Assembly (NCBI GenBank): GCA_035455245.1
Contig: DATIFN010000041.1
Span: forward strand, 1-13,348
Direction: 5' to 3'
Source: UBA8516 sp035455245
Lineage (GTDB): Archaea; Thermoproteota; Nitrososphaeria; Nitrososphaerales; Nitrosopumilaceae
Length of the DNA: 13,348 nucleotides
In this document: in pieces, positions 1 to 6,379 of the stretch
Layout: each line of letters starts with the position of its first letter
Numbering within the stretch: position 1 is the first letter of the stretch
Translations under genes and position numbers: made by a program
The notes under the pieces: model-generated
What the model was told of the DNA's origin: nothing
The model's database searches: none
What the model saw: only the letters and a program-made list of their open reading frames with translations

Positions 1-2
1 AA

Positions 3-194
3 AAACATGATTCTAATATAGAAAAGATTTTAGACGAACAAATCCTTCCTGCAAATTCATTATTTTACTTGTGTGGATACAAAAACATGATAGATCATGT
101 AATTTCCATGATTTCGCCTTTAGGATTTGTAGATAATCGAAGGAAACGAAAAGACGGCTCATTTGATATTAAATATGAATTGTATGGAATTTGA
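3..194 (+). CDS. Flavin-dependent ferredoxin-NADP+ reductase-like protein, C-terminal part (5' cut by window)
   Basis: The frame starting at base 3 is open from the window edge to a TGA at 192-194, giving 63 residues with no start inside the window. It contains the segment YLCGYKNMIDHVISMISPLGF followed by a basic stretch (NRRKRK) and a C-terminal KYELYGI. The Cys-Gly followed by a short helix with 'xMI' is the NAD(P)-binding signature near the C-terminus of ferredoxin/flavodoxin-NADP+ reductases, where the CG contacts the nicotinamide. Such enzymes move electrons between NADP(H) and ferredoxin. This is a match by eye to a family pattern. The FAD-binding half is outside the window, so another member of the same oxidoreductase superfamily is possible. 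Confidence 0.6.
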   Translation, partial: KHDSNIEKILDEQILPANSLFYLCGYKNMIDHVISMISPLGFVDNRRKRKDGSFDIKYELYGI

Positions 195-248
195 ATTGGC
201 TTGTTACTGATCGAAAATGAAAATCTAAAGACCTTTCATAAACATCTT

Positions 249-261
249 ATTGTTTAACAAT
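249..261. promoter_or_regulatory. 13-bp perfect inverted repeat upstream of the cupredoxin gene
   Basis: ATTGTT-T-AACAAT is a perfect 6-bp inverted repeat around one central base, ending 11 bp before the ATG at 273. A weak TATA-like stretch (TTTCATAAAC) lies just upstream, so the repeat would fall around the expected transcription start, a common place for an archaeal repressor to bind. An operator role is inference; a 13-bp AT-rich palindrome can arise by chance. Confidence 0.3.
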
Positions 262-272
262 TTAGGTCATAT

Positions 273-1202
273 ATGAAACGAGTAGGATTATTGTTCTTTT
301 TTATCATCCTAGTATATTCTGGCACCATCACAAATGTGGTTGGAATCTCATACAATGTCACCATACCAAAAGGTGCAGCTAATCCTGATTTCGATCCACA
401 ACTAACACAAGACAGGACGGAGGAACGCTATGTTCCAACAAAACTTGTCATACTGGTGAATGATACTGTCAGTTGGGTGAATGAAGATGTTGAGAAGCAC
501 TCTGTTACAAGCGGAGAATCCAGTGGCAGATTTGGATTCACTCGAGGTGACATGGGAAAGCCTGATGGATTATTCAATAGTGGCCTATTTGCACCATCAC
601 AAACCTGGTCGTATACTTTTACCAGTGCTGGTACATTTCAATATTTTTGCTCAATCCATCCTTGGATGTATGGAGTAGTTATTGTAGAAACAGATATTCC
701 TGACTATCCACATGATGCCGAAGGAAATAAGGTAACACTTCCGGTTATGACTTTAAGTTCTGATAAAAAATACCATAACGGTCTGTACTGGTCGCCAATC
801 GTGATTAAAACAGGAGAACAGGTCACATTCACAAATGATTTTTTTGACAAGGATGGTTATACAAAACTACATTTGCTAGAGTATGATTTTGTATTAATCC
901 AAAATGGAAAAGAGATTCACAGGTCACATGGCTATTCTGAGAATGGTTCAGATGTCAAATATTTTGTGTTCTCAGAAGCAGGGCCTCTTACAATACGCTT
1001 TGAAGATATGGGGACGGACAAAAATAGTAACGCTGAATTTAACACAATTATCTATCCCGGAAAATCTGACATCCCAGTAGATGCAAAAATATCTTCGGAC
1101 AAAATACAACCTATAATTTTTCAAGTAATGATGTTTGGAATCATAGGAGCGGCAGCTGCCATGGTAGGTACTATTGTAATCATTTCACGTAGACATAAGT
1201 GA
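273..1202 (+). CDS. Secreted, C-terminally anchored two-domain cupredoxin (type 1 copper protein)
   Basis: This 309-residue protein has a signal peptide (residues about 4-24), a plastocyanin-like domain (about 50-140), a second beta-rich domain (about 155-265) and a C-terminal membrane helix (281-304) ending in RRHK, so most of the chain should face the outside. The first domain shows a complete type 1 copper site: H76 in EKHSVTSG, and C126, H129 and M132 in FCSIHPWM. The second domain has no copper ligand set. Ammonia-oxidising archaea carry many such proteins, thought to replace cytochromes c as electron carriers; the partner here cannot be told. The ATG at 273 has only a weak AGGT upstream. 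The residues after the last helix are positively charged, which fits a short cytoplasmic tail. Confidence 0.88.
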   Translation: MKRVGLLFFFIILVYSGTITNVVGISYNVTIPKGAANPDFDPQLTQDRTEERYVPTKLVILVNDTVSWVNEDVEKHSVTSGESSGRFGFTRGDMGKPDGLFNSGLFAPSQTWSYTFTSAGTFQYFCSIHPWMYGVVIVETDIPDYPHDAEGNKVTLPVMTLSSDKKYHNGLYWSPIVIKTGEQVTFTNDFFDKDGYTKLHLLEYDFVLIQNGKEIHRSHGYSENGSDVKYFVFSEAGPLTIRFEDMGTDKNSNAEFNTIIYPGKSDIPVDAKISSDKIQPIIFQVMMFGIIGAAAAMVGTIVIISRRHK

Positions 1203-1638
1203 TTAATTCTTAATTCCACAAATAAATTGTGATCCATAGGAACTTGCAAAAAAGATACAAAAAAAGTATACTGATGGTACAAAAAAACCTAAATTTTATA
1301 AGAAAACCCCCAAAAGACTTGACTACAAAAACCAGTTACAAGCAAAGTAGAAAGAATCCAAAATCTCAACAAAGTCATTCTTCTGTTTATGAATAAACCG
1401 GGTCCAAAATAGTCCCATGATGGTGGTATATTCCCACTAGACTTGAACTTTCAGGGGTTTCGCACTTTTCGATCGAAACTCACATTCGGTTATGATTTTT
1501 TGCAATAAATATGAGCACGATGGTTTCTAGTTCCAACGGATTCAAGTATTGTTCTTAATCCATAAATTTTCAAAATGATAATACAATTTGTCAGCAATCT
1601 CTAAAAGGAATGATTGATGAAATTCAAGAGGATTAGGT
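1203..1638. other. 436-bp gap without a convincing gene
   Basis: No protein or RNA gene can be supported here. The gap holds copy A of a short dispersed repeat (1453-1494), a perfect palindrome TTTCGATCGAAA (1467-1478) inside it, and a TATA-like CATAAATTTTC (1561-1571) that may be the promoter of the gene at 1639. An open 40-codon frame (1274-1396) is lysine-rich with no recognisable pattern and is not called as a gene. Confidence 0.6.
1453..1494 (+). repeat. Short direct repeat, copy A, with hairpin potential
   Basis: The first 18 bases, AGGGGTTTCGCACTTTTC, are identical to those at 2164-2181, and similarity continues more loosely to CGGT(T)ATG. In this copy GTTTCG (1457-1462) can pair with CGAAAC (1474-1479) to form a 6-bp stem with an 11-base loop. 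The copies are in the same orientation, 711 bp apart, on either side of the gene at 1639-2085. The repeat is seen directly; whether it is mobile, a recombination site or an RNA element is unknown. Confidence 0.7.
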
Positions 1639-2085
1639 ATGCAGTATAGTGTTAATTGTCATTTATGTTCCCATCTCATGTCAGACCATGACATTGAACA
1701 GGGTAATGACCATGAAACAATCTCTTGCAAAATAGAAGAATGTACATGTAGGGGAATTCACCAGCAGTTCCATACTGATATATCCGTACTTGGATTGAAA
1801 AAAACATACAAAACAAACGAACCAATAAATTTCTCTTTAAAAATTCAAGGATACTCGAAGGGAGGCTTTATGACTCTGTCAATTAAGAATGATAAAGGAA
1901 CAGAAATCTGGAGTAAGAAATCTTTTTCAAATAATCCTCCTGATTTTCCGCCAGGTCCCTTTGATCTGATCTTCAAATTTCCTGCAGCTGGTGAGATTAT
2001 AAGAATTGAAAATCTTGGGATATATGTTCTAATAATATCTGTAAACCAACATGTAATACAAGAGAAATTTGCTGTCATGAAATGA
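1639..2085 (+). CDS. Unrecognised protein: cysteine-rich putative metal-binding N-terminus plus beta-sandwich-like domain
   Basis: I do not recognise this 148-residue protein. The first 45 residues hold C7-x2-C10, H12, H17, C30 and C35-x-C37, a likely zinc-binding knuckle. Residues about 47-146 are beta-rich, with alternating hydrophobics and a pattern (Y-x-x-N-E-P-I-N-F-S-L ... I-K-N-D-K-G-T-E-I-W) resembling Ig-like or macroglobulin-type strands. There is no signal peptide or membrane helix, so it is probably cytoplasmic. The ATG at 1639 is preceded by a purine-rich GAGGAT about 8 bases upstream, a plausible ribosome binding site, and the TATA-like box at 1561-1571 would give a leader of some 50 bases. 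Two copies of a short repeat flank it. The metal-binding and fold statements are inference from spacing and composition. Confidence 0.75.
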   Translation: MQYSVNCHLCSHLMSDHDIEQGNDHETISCKIEECTCRGIHQQFHTDISVLGLKKTYKTNEPINFSLKIQGYSKGGFMTLSIKNDKGTEIWSKKSFSNNPPDFPPGPFDLIFKFPAAGEIIRIENLGIYVLIISVNQHVIQEKFAVMK

Positions 2086-2163
2086 ATATGAAAATTGATA
2101 CTCATAATTTATCAGCAATCTCCAAGTAACGAACAAAAACTTCAAAATTGAAAGCAATATTGT

Positions 2164-2204
2164 AGGGGTTTCGCACTTTTCACTCACAACCCACCCCCGG
2201 TATG
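2164..2204 (+). repeat. Short direct repeat, copy B, with hairpin potential
   Basis: This copy shares an identical 18-base core with copy A at 1453-1470 and ends in CGGTATG. The second half differs (ACTCACAACCCACCCC in place of GATCGAAACTCACATT). Here GGGTT (2166-2170) can pair with AACCC (2188-2192), so a stem can form in both copies using different partner bases. It lies 78 bp past the stop of the gene at 1639-2085. Confidence 0.7.
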
Positions 2205-2279
2205 TCCTGACAAATAACTTATTTTACTAATCCCCTCATTGAGGAGCATAACTGATTGTAAAGCAAGTTGCTGATGAGT

Positions 2280-2417
2280 CTAATCCTCTGACTCTTCGAA
2301 TTTTTCGTCTTGCGCATAACCCATTTCTAGTTCTGCTTGATGAATTTCCTCTTTTGCTTGCTCATGTTCTAACTCCTTTTTTTCATCTTCGATCTTCTTT
2401 GGTTTTTTACGTTTCAT
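2280..2417 (-). CDS. 45-residue highly charged helical microprotein
   Basis: The minus-strand frame runs from ATG at 2417 to TAG at 2280 and encodes 45 residues beginning MKRKKPKKIEDEKKELEHEQ and ending in EKFEESED. It is almost entirely Lys, Glu, Asp and Gln: a strongly basic first nine residues, then a long acidic helix likely to form a coiled coil. There is no Cys, no membrane segment and no known domain. Support that it is real: a GGGTG-type ribosome binding site about 11 bases upstream of the ATG, a TATA-like TAATATTAAAT farther upstream, and a composition typical of small archaeal proteins that bind a larger partner or nucleic acid. It faces the plus-strand cupredoxin at 2576 across a shared promoter region. 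Function unknown. Confidence 0.55.
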   Translation of the reverse strand: MKRKKPKKIEDEKKELEHEQAKEEIHQAELEMGYAQDEKFEESED

Positions 2418-2513
2418 GATGGGATATCAACACCCATTTAATATTAGAAGGATCCAGATTATCAGACATGAAAATTACTTTATTTTTAAATCTAGGAGTT
2501 TAGAATATTTTCA

Positions 2514-2524
2514 AGTATAAAAAT
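2514..2524 (+). promoter_or_regulatory. TATA box and leader of the second cupredoxin gene
   Basis: AAGTATAAAAA is a good archaeal TATA box. Transcription would begin roughly 25 bp downstream, near 2543, leaving a leader of about 30 bases. That leader contains GGTGTGAT (2560-2567), close to the archaeal Shine-Dalgarno sequence GGTGAT, which supports the ATG at 2576. Confidence 0.5.
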
Positions 2525-2575
2525 CGTTATACCACTTTAAGTAATAGTTTCACGATAATGGTGTGATTAGAATTC

Positions 2576-3055
2576 ATGAGTTCAAAGAGTGGATTAAAAA
2601 TTGGCATGATTATTGGCATAGTAGCGATCATAATGTCGGGGGTAGCATTGGCGATACTTGTTACACTCAACGAAAAGATTGGTTCAATTGTTTCACATGA
2701 AGAAGGTGAGAAATTGGAAGTGGGTGCGCCTGGCATAAGCAAAAATGAATTTTATATTTTTACACAAGAGTTAAACGCTGATGAGGAAAAACTAGGTGTT
2801 CCAGTTGCAGTTTTTTCTTTAACAGATATCGTAGTGCATAAAGGCGATAATGTAACAATTCACTTTATCAATCCAGCCGAAGAGCCAGATGACAGACATA
2901 CCTTCACTATGGAGGACCCATACAAGATGAATTATGATCTAGCTGGTGGGGAACGAGCAACAATTAGTCTTAAAGCTGATACAGAGGGCACCTTCACATA
3001 TTTCTGCACTTATGATATGCCTAGTATGACAGGCCAGCTGGTAGTATTGCCTTAA
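2576..3055 (+). CDS. Membrane-anchored cupredoxin with an atypical copper site
   Basis: The 159-residue protein has an N-terminal uncleaved-type anchor (residues 8-31), a linker, and one cupredoxin domain (about 75-159) facing the outside. The fold is indicated by VVHKGDNVTIHFIN, a histidine at H108 (DRHTFTM), and the closing GTFTYFCTYDMPSMTGQLVVL. C144 and M148/M151 are in the usual places, but the second histidine of a type 1 site (C-x2-H-x2-M, intact in the cupredoxin at 273-1202) is replaced: the residue two after C144 plus one is D147, and no His follows C144 at all. It also lacks the C-x3-C of a CuA centre. The protein may bind copper differently, as red or nitrosocyanin-like centres do, or may not bind it. 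The fold is clear; the metal state is inference. Confidence 0.82.
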   Translation: MSSKSGLKIGMIIGIVAIIMSGVALAILVTLNEKIGSIVSHEEGEKLEVGAPGISKNEFYIFTQELNADEEKLGVPVAVFSLTDIVVHKGDNVTIHFINPAEEPDDRHTFTMEDPYKMNYDLAGGERATISLKADTEGTFTYFCTYDMPSMTGQLVVLP

Positions 3056-3073
3056 TCGTTTGCACAGAATGGG

Positions 3074-3463
3074 TTAAGCTTTGATTAATTTAGGATCTTC
3101 AATTATTATTTTGTGTTCAATCTTATCGTCTTGATTCTTGCTTACACCATAAGTCTTTTTTATTAAATCTTTTACCAGTTCGATGTCAGGTTCAAGCAAT
3201 TCTTCGTATGGATCTCTTCCCACGAATTTTGCAAAAGAACCCTCTTTTGCCTGCTTTGGAAGATCAGTGTCTTCATAACTGATAAAGTACTCTGCAAAAA
3301 CTTTTCCTGAGCCTCTGTTTTTTTTATATTGTGATTTTTTTATGTGAGCAGGCAATTTTTTTTCAATATCTATCAGATCAATCAAAGGATCGCATATACC
3401 ACCGATATAGTAAGGCGTATCCACTGTAGTAAAATTAAATCCAACTTTGCATCTTACTTGCAT
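3074..3463 (-). CDS. Conserved-looking hypothetical protein, 129 residues
   Basis: I do not recognise this protein. It begins MQVRCKVGFNFTTVDTPYYI and looks like a small mixed alpha/beta cytoplasmic protein: beta-prone start, a helical DLIDIEKKLPAHIKK segment (about 29-43), a central FAEYFISYED strand (56-65), then an acidic helical part (EELLEPDIELVKDLIKKTYG, about 87-106) and a basic/acidic C-terminus. It has two cysteines (C5, C24), no membrane segment and no known motif. The ATG at 3463 is the first in-frame start; a TATA-like ACTTTAAGA lies about 35 bp upstream. It is convergent with the cupredoxin at 2576-3055, the two stops being only 18 bp apart, so both probably stop transcription in this short gap. 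Codon use and length argue for a real gene. Confidence 0.7.
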   Translation of the reverse strand: MQVRCKVGFNFTTVDTPYYIGGICDPLIDLIDIEKKLPAHIKKSQYKKNRGSGKVFAEYFISYEDTDLPKQAKEGSFAKFVGRDPYEELLEPDIELVKDLIKKTYGVSKNQDDKIEHKIIIEDPKLIKA

Positions 3464-3565
3464 GTATTACACATACATATGTTCAATAAGAACTGTCTTA
3501 AAGTTCAGAAAATTCATCTTAGGTAAATTAACATGACAATTTTAAGGGATTTCAAGTACAAATGA

Positions 3566-3658
3566 TCAGACTTTTGGAATCATTCAACACAACCTTTAGT
3601 TACAACAATTTTTGCAATTGGAGCAATTCTGTTAGGGAATAAAATAAGAAAAAGTTAG
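3566..3658 (+). pseudogene. Possible membrane microprotein fragment without a start codon in frame
   Basis: The frame reads ...WNHSTQPLVTTIFAIGAILL then GNKIRKS and a TAG at 3656-3658. It resembles the end of a small one-helix membrane protein with a basic tail. The frame is closed by TGA at 3563-3565 and has no ATG, GTG or TTG after it. An ATG in another frame (3562) sits about 20 bp after a TATA-like AATTTTAAGG (3537-3546), as for a leaderless gene, but that frame runs only 26 codons of unremarkable sequence. A frameshift between the two frames, a sequencing error or pure chance would all explain it. Confidence 0.25.
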
Positions 3659-3670
3659 GAGTAAAAACAA

Positions 3671-4234
3671 TCAGCGGTCGTATATCATTAGTTCTTTTTC
3701 TTCAAGCATAGTGTGCAGGTTGTGCACTGATCTGTACACTTCAGATTCTTTTTTTGCACCGGTGCAAACTAATTTTCCTGATGCAAAAATCAAAATCACT
3801 GTTTTTGGATCAAGCATTCGGTGTATCAGTCCAGGAAACTGTTCTGGTTCATACATGCTTCTTGGGAGACTTCTTGCTGCCTTTTCTAGGTGAACTTTTC
3901 CACCAAGGTTTACAGAAGCCACAATGTTTTGAATAACAATAACAGGTTCGTTTTTTATCTTTATTTTGCTTTTTCGAAGCTTTTGTACAACACTTTTTAC
4001 TGCACTTACGGATTGTTCTTCAGATTTTGCTCCTGTGCAAACCATTTTACCGGAGCTAAAGATCAGCGTTGCAGTCTTTGGTGATTTCTGTCTAAATACC
4101 AATCCCGGAAACTGTTCAGGGTGATATTCCGTATCAGGGAATTTTTTCGTTATGTCATTTAGATCAATTCTTTGGTCAACCGACGCGGAAGCAACGACAT
4201 TGACAATACTTACCATGGGTTTTGTTTGAGGCAT
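3671..4234 (-). CDS. tbp: TATA-box-binding protein (TBP)
   Basis: The 187-residue protein is the general transcription factor that binds promoter TATA boxes and recruits TFB and RNA polymerase. The two pseudo-symmetric TBP repeats are visible: residues about 8-90 (IVNVVASASVDQRIDL, FPDTEYHPEQFPGLVFR, LIFSSGKMVCTGAKS) and about 98-182 (IQNIVASVNLGGKVHLEK, MYEPEQFPGLIHR, LIFASGKLVCTGAK). F42 and F59, with F133 and F150, are the DNA-intercalating positions of each half; the second half has H138 where the first has F47, as in many archaeal TBPs. Length is normal for archaea and there is no acidic tail. A strong TATA box about 26 bp before the ATG suggests a leaderless mRNA and possible self-regulation. 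It is divergent from the gene at 4335. Confidence 0.97.
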   Translation of the reverse strand: MPQTKPMVSIVNVVASASVDQRIDLNDITKKFPDTEYHPEQFPGLVFRQKSPKTATLIFSSGKMVCTGAKSEEQSVSAVKSVVQKLRKSKIKIKNEPVIVIQNIVASVNLGGKVHLEKAARSLPRSMYEPEQFPGLIHRMLDPKTVILIFASGKLVCTGAKKESEVYRSVHNLHTMLEEKELMIYDR

Positions 4235-4255
4235 ATCAGATCCGGTATGTTTCCA

Positions 4256-4265
4256 CTATATATAC
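4256..4265 (-). promoter_or_regulatory. TATA box of tbp
   Basis: On the minus strand this reads GTATATATAG, close to an ideal TATA box. Its centre is about 26 bp before the ATG at 4234, so transcription should start at or next to the start codon. The box is in the 100-bp region shared with the divergent gene at 4335. Confidence 0.65.
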
Positions 4266-4334
4266 TCAGTAATGTTTTATGACACAAATTCTCTAATTTT
4301 TAGATGTACGACCGTATGGTTTACAAAATAATTA

Positions 4335-5558
4335 ATGTTAAATTGGTTTGTAGCATCACCAGTTGAGATGGAAGAGTTTGAGGAATTTGCCTTGGCGTTA
4401 ATAGATCAGTTGTCTGTTGAGATAAATGAAGAAAAGGAAATATCTTCCACTTCCTCTATCGCTTCCCAAGCCATAGATCCCAAAGTAAAATTTGAGGACA
4501 TCGGGGTTTTAGCATATTCCATTTTTCCCAAAATGGCAGATAAAGTATCAGAGTTTACGGGCATTGTTGTTTCTCCGGAAACAAAAATTGAAATTTTAGA
4601 TTTAATTGACCTAAAAAAACTAAAAGGAAAAAAAGTATTTCCTACAAAAGATTCTGCCGGGTTTGTGGATGAGCTTTTCACAGCAATAGCGCTTGAAAAA
4701 ATAAGCAAACTGGTTGAACTTATGAAAAATGATACTGCCAAGTTTCTTGTATATTCTACATATGCCAAATCATACATCTCCAAGATATCCACAACATATG
4801 GCGATTATCTTGATTCTAAGATTTTTTTGAATAAATTTGTCCTTGAAAGCTATCCCAAAATAATTTTGCACAAGAAGGGTCAACCATACGAATCCAATTT
4901 TGATTATGTAAATTCAGGTTTTATTGGGGCATTGAAGATGACGATACTTGAGGAGCAAATTCACTCAATCCAGACAAACCTTCAGGAAAAAAACGAGGTT
5001 GCAATAAGAGAGGTCAATGCCATAAATGAGGAACTTGCAAAAATAATTCTTAATTTAGATGATTCTACAGTAAACAAACTTTCTGATTATCTACAAATTC
5101 CCCCCATACCCGAAGAATTCCCCATAGCCAGACGAGCAAATCTCTTTTTTGTGTTAAACCCAGACACGTTTATTGTTCAAGTGCTGGGTCCTGACGTAAT
5201 GACTTTTACAAAAGTAACAGTTGATCCAAAAATCTCAGAAATGATTCCACCATTACTAGACATTTATCAAAGATGGTTGAGGCCGATACAAATCCATCAT
5301 GCAGCATTTACTATAATGGAGGGCATGGCAGAATTTGCGGTTCAAAATATCCTAAGAGATGACCGGGACTTTCAAAACTATCTTGAAACATTTGCCAACA
5401 CGGACATCACAACATATCAGGTAAGAAAAAGCATGGGAAAAGACTTTACAGAAGCAGTTTTTGCAAAACTTGGGAAGAAAACATATCGTACTCTAATCGA
5501 AAATCCACCAACTACAAAAGAGTTAAAAAATCCTGAGATTTATCTGCAAAGACTATGA
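4335..5558 (+). CDS. Peptidase-like protein with a degenerate zinc site
   Basis: This 407-residue cytoplasmic protein has no firm assignment. Its layout recalls families of zinc peptidase-like proteins: a helix with ILEEQIHSIQ (204-213) where such enzymes have HExxH, then a region with HHAAFTIMEGMAEF (321-334) where they have an 'EGxAE' glutamate ligand, and a C-terminal MGKDFTEAVFAKLGKK (367-382) followed by ENPPTTKELKNPEIYL (389-404), matching the common 'PPTSTEQILHPEKY' ending. The first zinc histidine is E206, with E207 and H210 kept, so catalysis by the normal route looks unlikely. The N-terminal 180 residues are helical and unrecognised. The start may be ATG 4335 or ATG 4368 (residue 12), since a TATA-like TTTACAAAATAA lies at about 4319-4330. 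The stop overlaps the next gene as ATGA. Confidence 0.8.
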   Translation: MLNWFVASPVEMEEFEEFALALIDQLSVEINEEKEISSTSSIASQAIDPKVKFEDIGVLAYSIFPKMADKVSEFTGIVVSPETKIEILDLIDLKKLKGKKVFPTKDSAGFVDELFTAIALEKISKLVELMKNDTAKFLVYSTYAKSYISKISTTYGDYLDSKIFLNKFVLESYPKIILHKKGQPYESNFDYVNSGFIGALKMTILEEQIHSIQTNLQEKNEVAIREVNAINEELAKIILNLDDSTVNKLSDYLQIPPIPEEFPIARRANLFFVLNPDTFIVQVLGPDVMTFTKVTVDPKISEMIPPLLDIYQRWLRPIQIHHAAFTIMEGMAEFAVQNILRDDRDFQNYLETFANTDITTYQVRKSMGKDFTEAVFAKLGKKTYRTLIENPPTTKELKNPEIYLQRL

Positions 5559-6379
5559 GTAAAGATTTTGATCCTTTCGTTGCAGAACTTGTCTCATATG
5601 TATTAGATCCCAGATTTTCACTTGTAGAAAAGTGCCTCAAGCTTTCCCAGACTTTTGGGTATCCCAATTTGAGCATAAAAGAATATGTTGATAAATTAAA
5701 CCTGATGGGAGGGGGCTTGCAAAATTTGGTATCAGAGGTAAAAAATCCAACATACCTTATTTCCATATTAAACGAGTACATGTTCAACACTCTGGGATTT
5801 TCTGGAAATGGTGATGACTACTATAATCCAGACAATAATTTTCTAAACAAAGTGATTGATAACAAGGTCGGCATTCCAATAACTATTTCCATAATCTACA
5901 TCGAACTAGCAAAGCAAATAGGCCTTGATTTGCGTCCTGTTGGTTTTCCAAGTCATTTTCTTGTAAAACATAGAGAGGAATTGATAATTGACCCTTTTGG
6001 GCGAGGCAGGATACTTTCAATAGATGATCTTCACGGGATCCTTAACAGAAGTTATGGTGGAAGCATAGAATTCATCCCAGAATTTTTGGATGAGATCGAA
6101 CCAGAAAAAATTTTGATACGAATATGTAGAAATCTCAAAAATTCCTATAACGAGTCCTTTAATTATGAAATGGCGATGCATTGCATCAATTTTATCCTCA
6201 TTTTGGAACCAAATGCTTCAGAAGAGGTAAGAGATAGGGGCATTCTAGAAGCAAGACTACTTCATTACGACTTGGCGCTAAAGTCATTAAACCAATACCT
6301 GGAATTGTCACCAGACGCAGACGATGTGGATGGAATCCTAGATTTGATAAAAAGTATCAGAGAAAGAACTAGTCAATGA
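5555..6379 (+). CDS. SirB1/transglutaminase-like protein with TPR-like C-terminus
   Basis: The 274-residue protein matches the SirB1 family (transglutaminase-like core 2): an N-terminal helical region with LNEYMFNTLGFSGNGDDYYN (72-91), PDNNFLNKVIDNKVGIPITI (92-111), VGFPSHFLVKH (129-139) and IIDPFGRGR (144-152), then a C-terminal part (about 185-272) with two TPR-like helix pairs. H134 and D146 correspond to the His and Asp of the transglutaminase-type triad; the cysteine position is occupied by the GIPI segment, as in other family members, so a proven enzymatic activity is not implied. Bacterial relatives are of unclear function. Its ATG overlaps the stop of the preceding gene by ATGA, so the two are translationally coupled and probably act together. 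Its end overlaps the convergent gene at 6369-6542 by 11 bp. Confidence 0.85.
   Translation: MSKDFDPFVAELVSYVLDPRFSLVEKCLKLSQTFGYPNLSIKEYVDKLNLMGGGLQNLVSEVKNPTYLISILNEYMFNTLGFSGNGDDYYNPDNNFLNKVIDNKVGIPITISIIYIELAKQIGLDLRPVGFPSHFLVKHREELIIDPFGRGRILSIDDLHGILNRSYGGSIEFIPEFLDEIEPEKILIRICRNLKNSYNESFNYEMAMHCINFILILEPNASEEVRDRGILEARLLHYDLALKSLNQYLELSPDADDVDGILDLIKSIRERTSQ

Noticed and set aside
1274..1396. Plus-strand 40-codon open frame, Lys/Ser/Gln-rich
   Set aside because: No recognisable motif, no convincing promoter or ribosome binding site, and in AT-rich DNA a Lys/Asn/Ser-rich frame of this size is expected by chance.
1845..2105. Minus-strand open frame over the gene at 1639-2085
   Set aside because: Antisense shadow: the plus-strand frame has a ribosome binding site and an organised Cys pattern, this one has neither.
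1453..2204. CRISPR array or insertion sequence based on the repeated segment
   Set aside because: Only two copies 711 bp apart, no regular spacers, no transposase or integrase frame between or beside them, and no terminal inverted repeats.
2234..2244. Inverted repeat CCTCA-T-TGAGG downstream of the minus-strand microprotein
   Set aside because: Only a 5-bp stem without a following T-run on the right strand, so a terminator call is not supported.
4406..4792. Minus-strand 128-codon frame inside the peptidase-like gene
   Set aside because: Serine- and phenylalanine-rich antisense frame of a coding region rich in Glu and Lys codons; no promoter or motif.
4950..4965. Active zinc metallopeptidase site in the 407-residue protein
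   Set aside because: The motif is EEQIH, not HExxH; the first zinc ligand is missing, so an active enzyme is not claimed.
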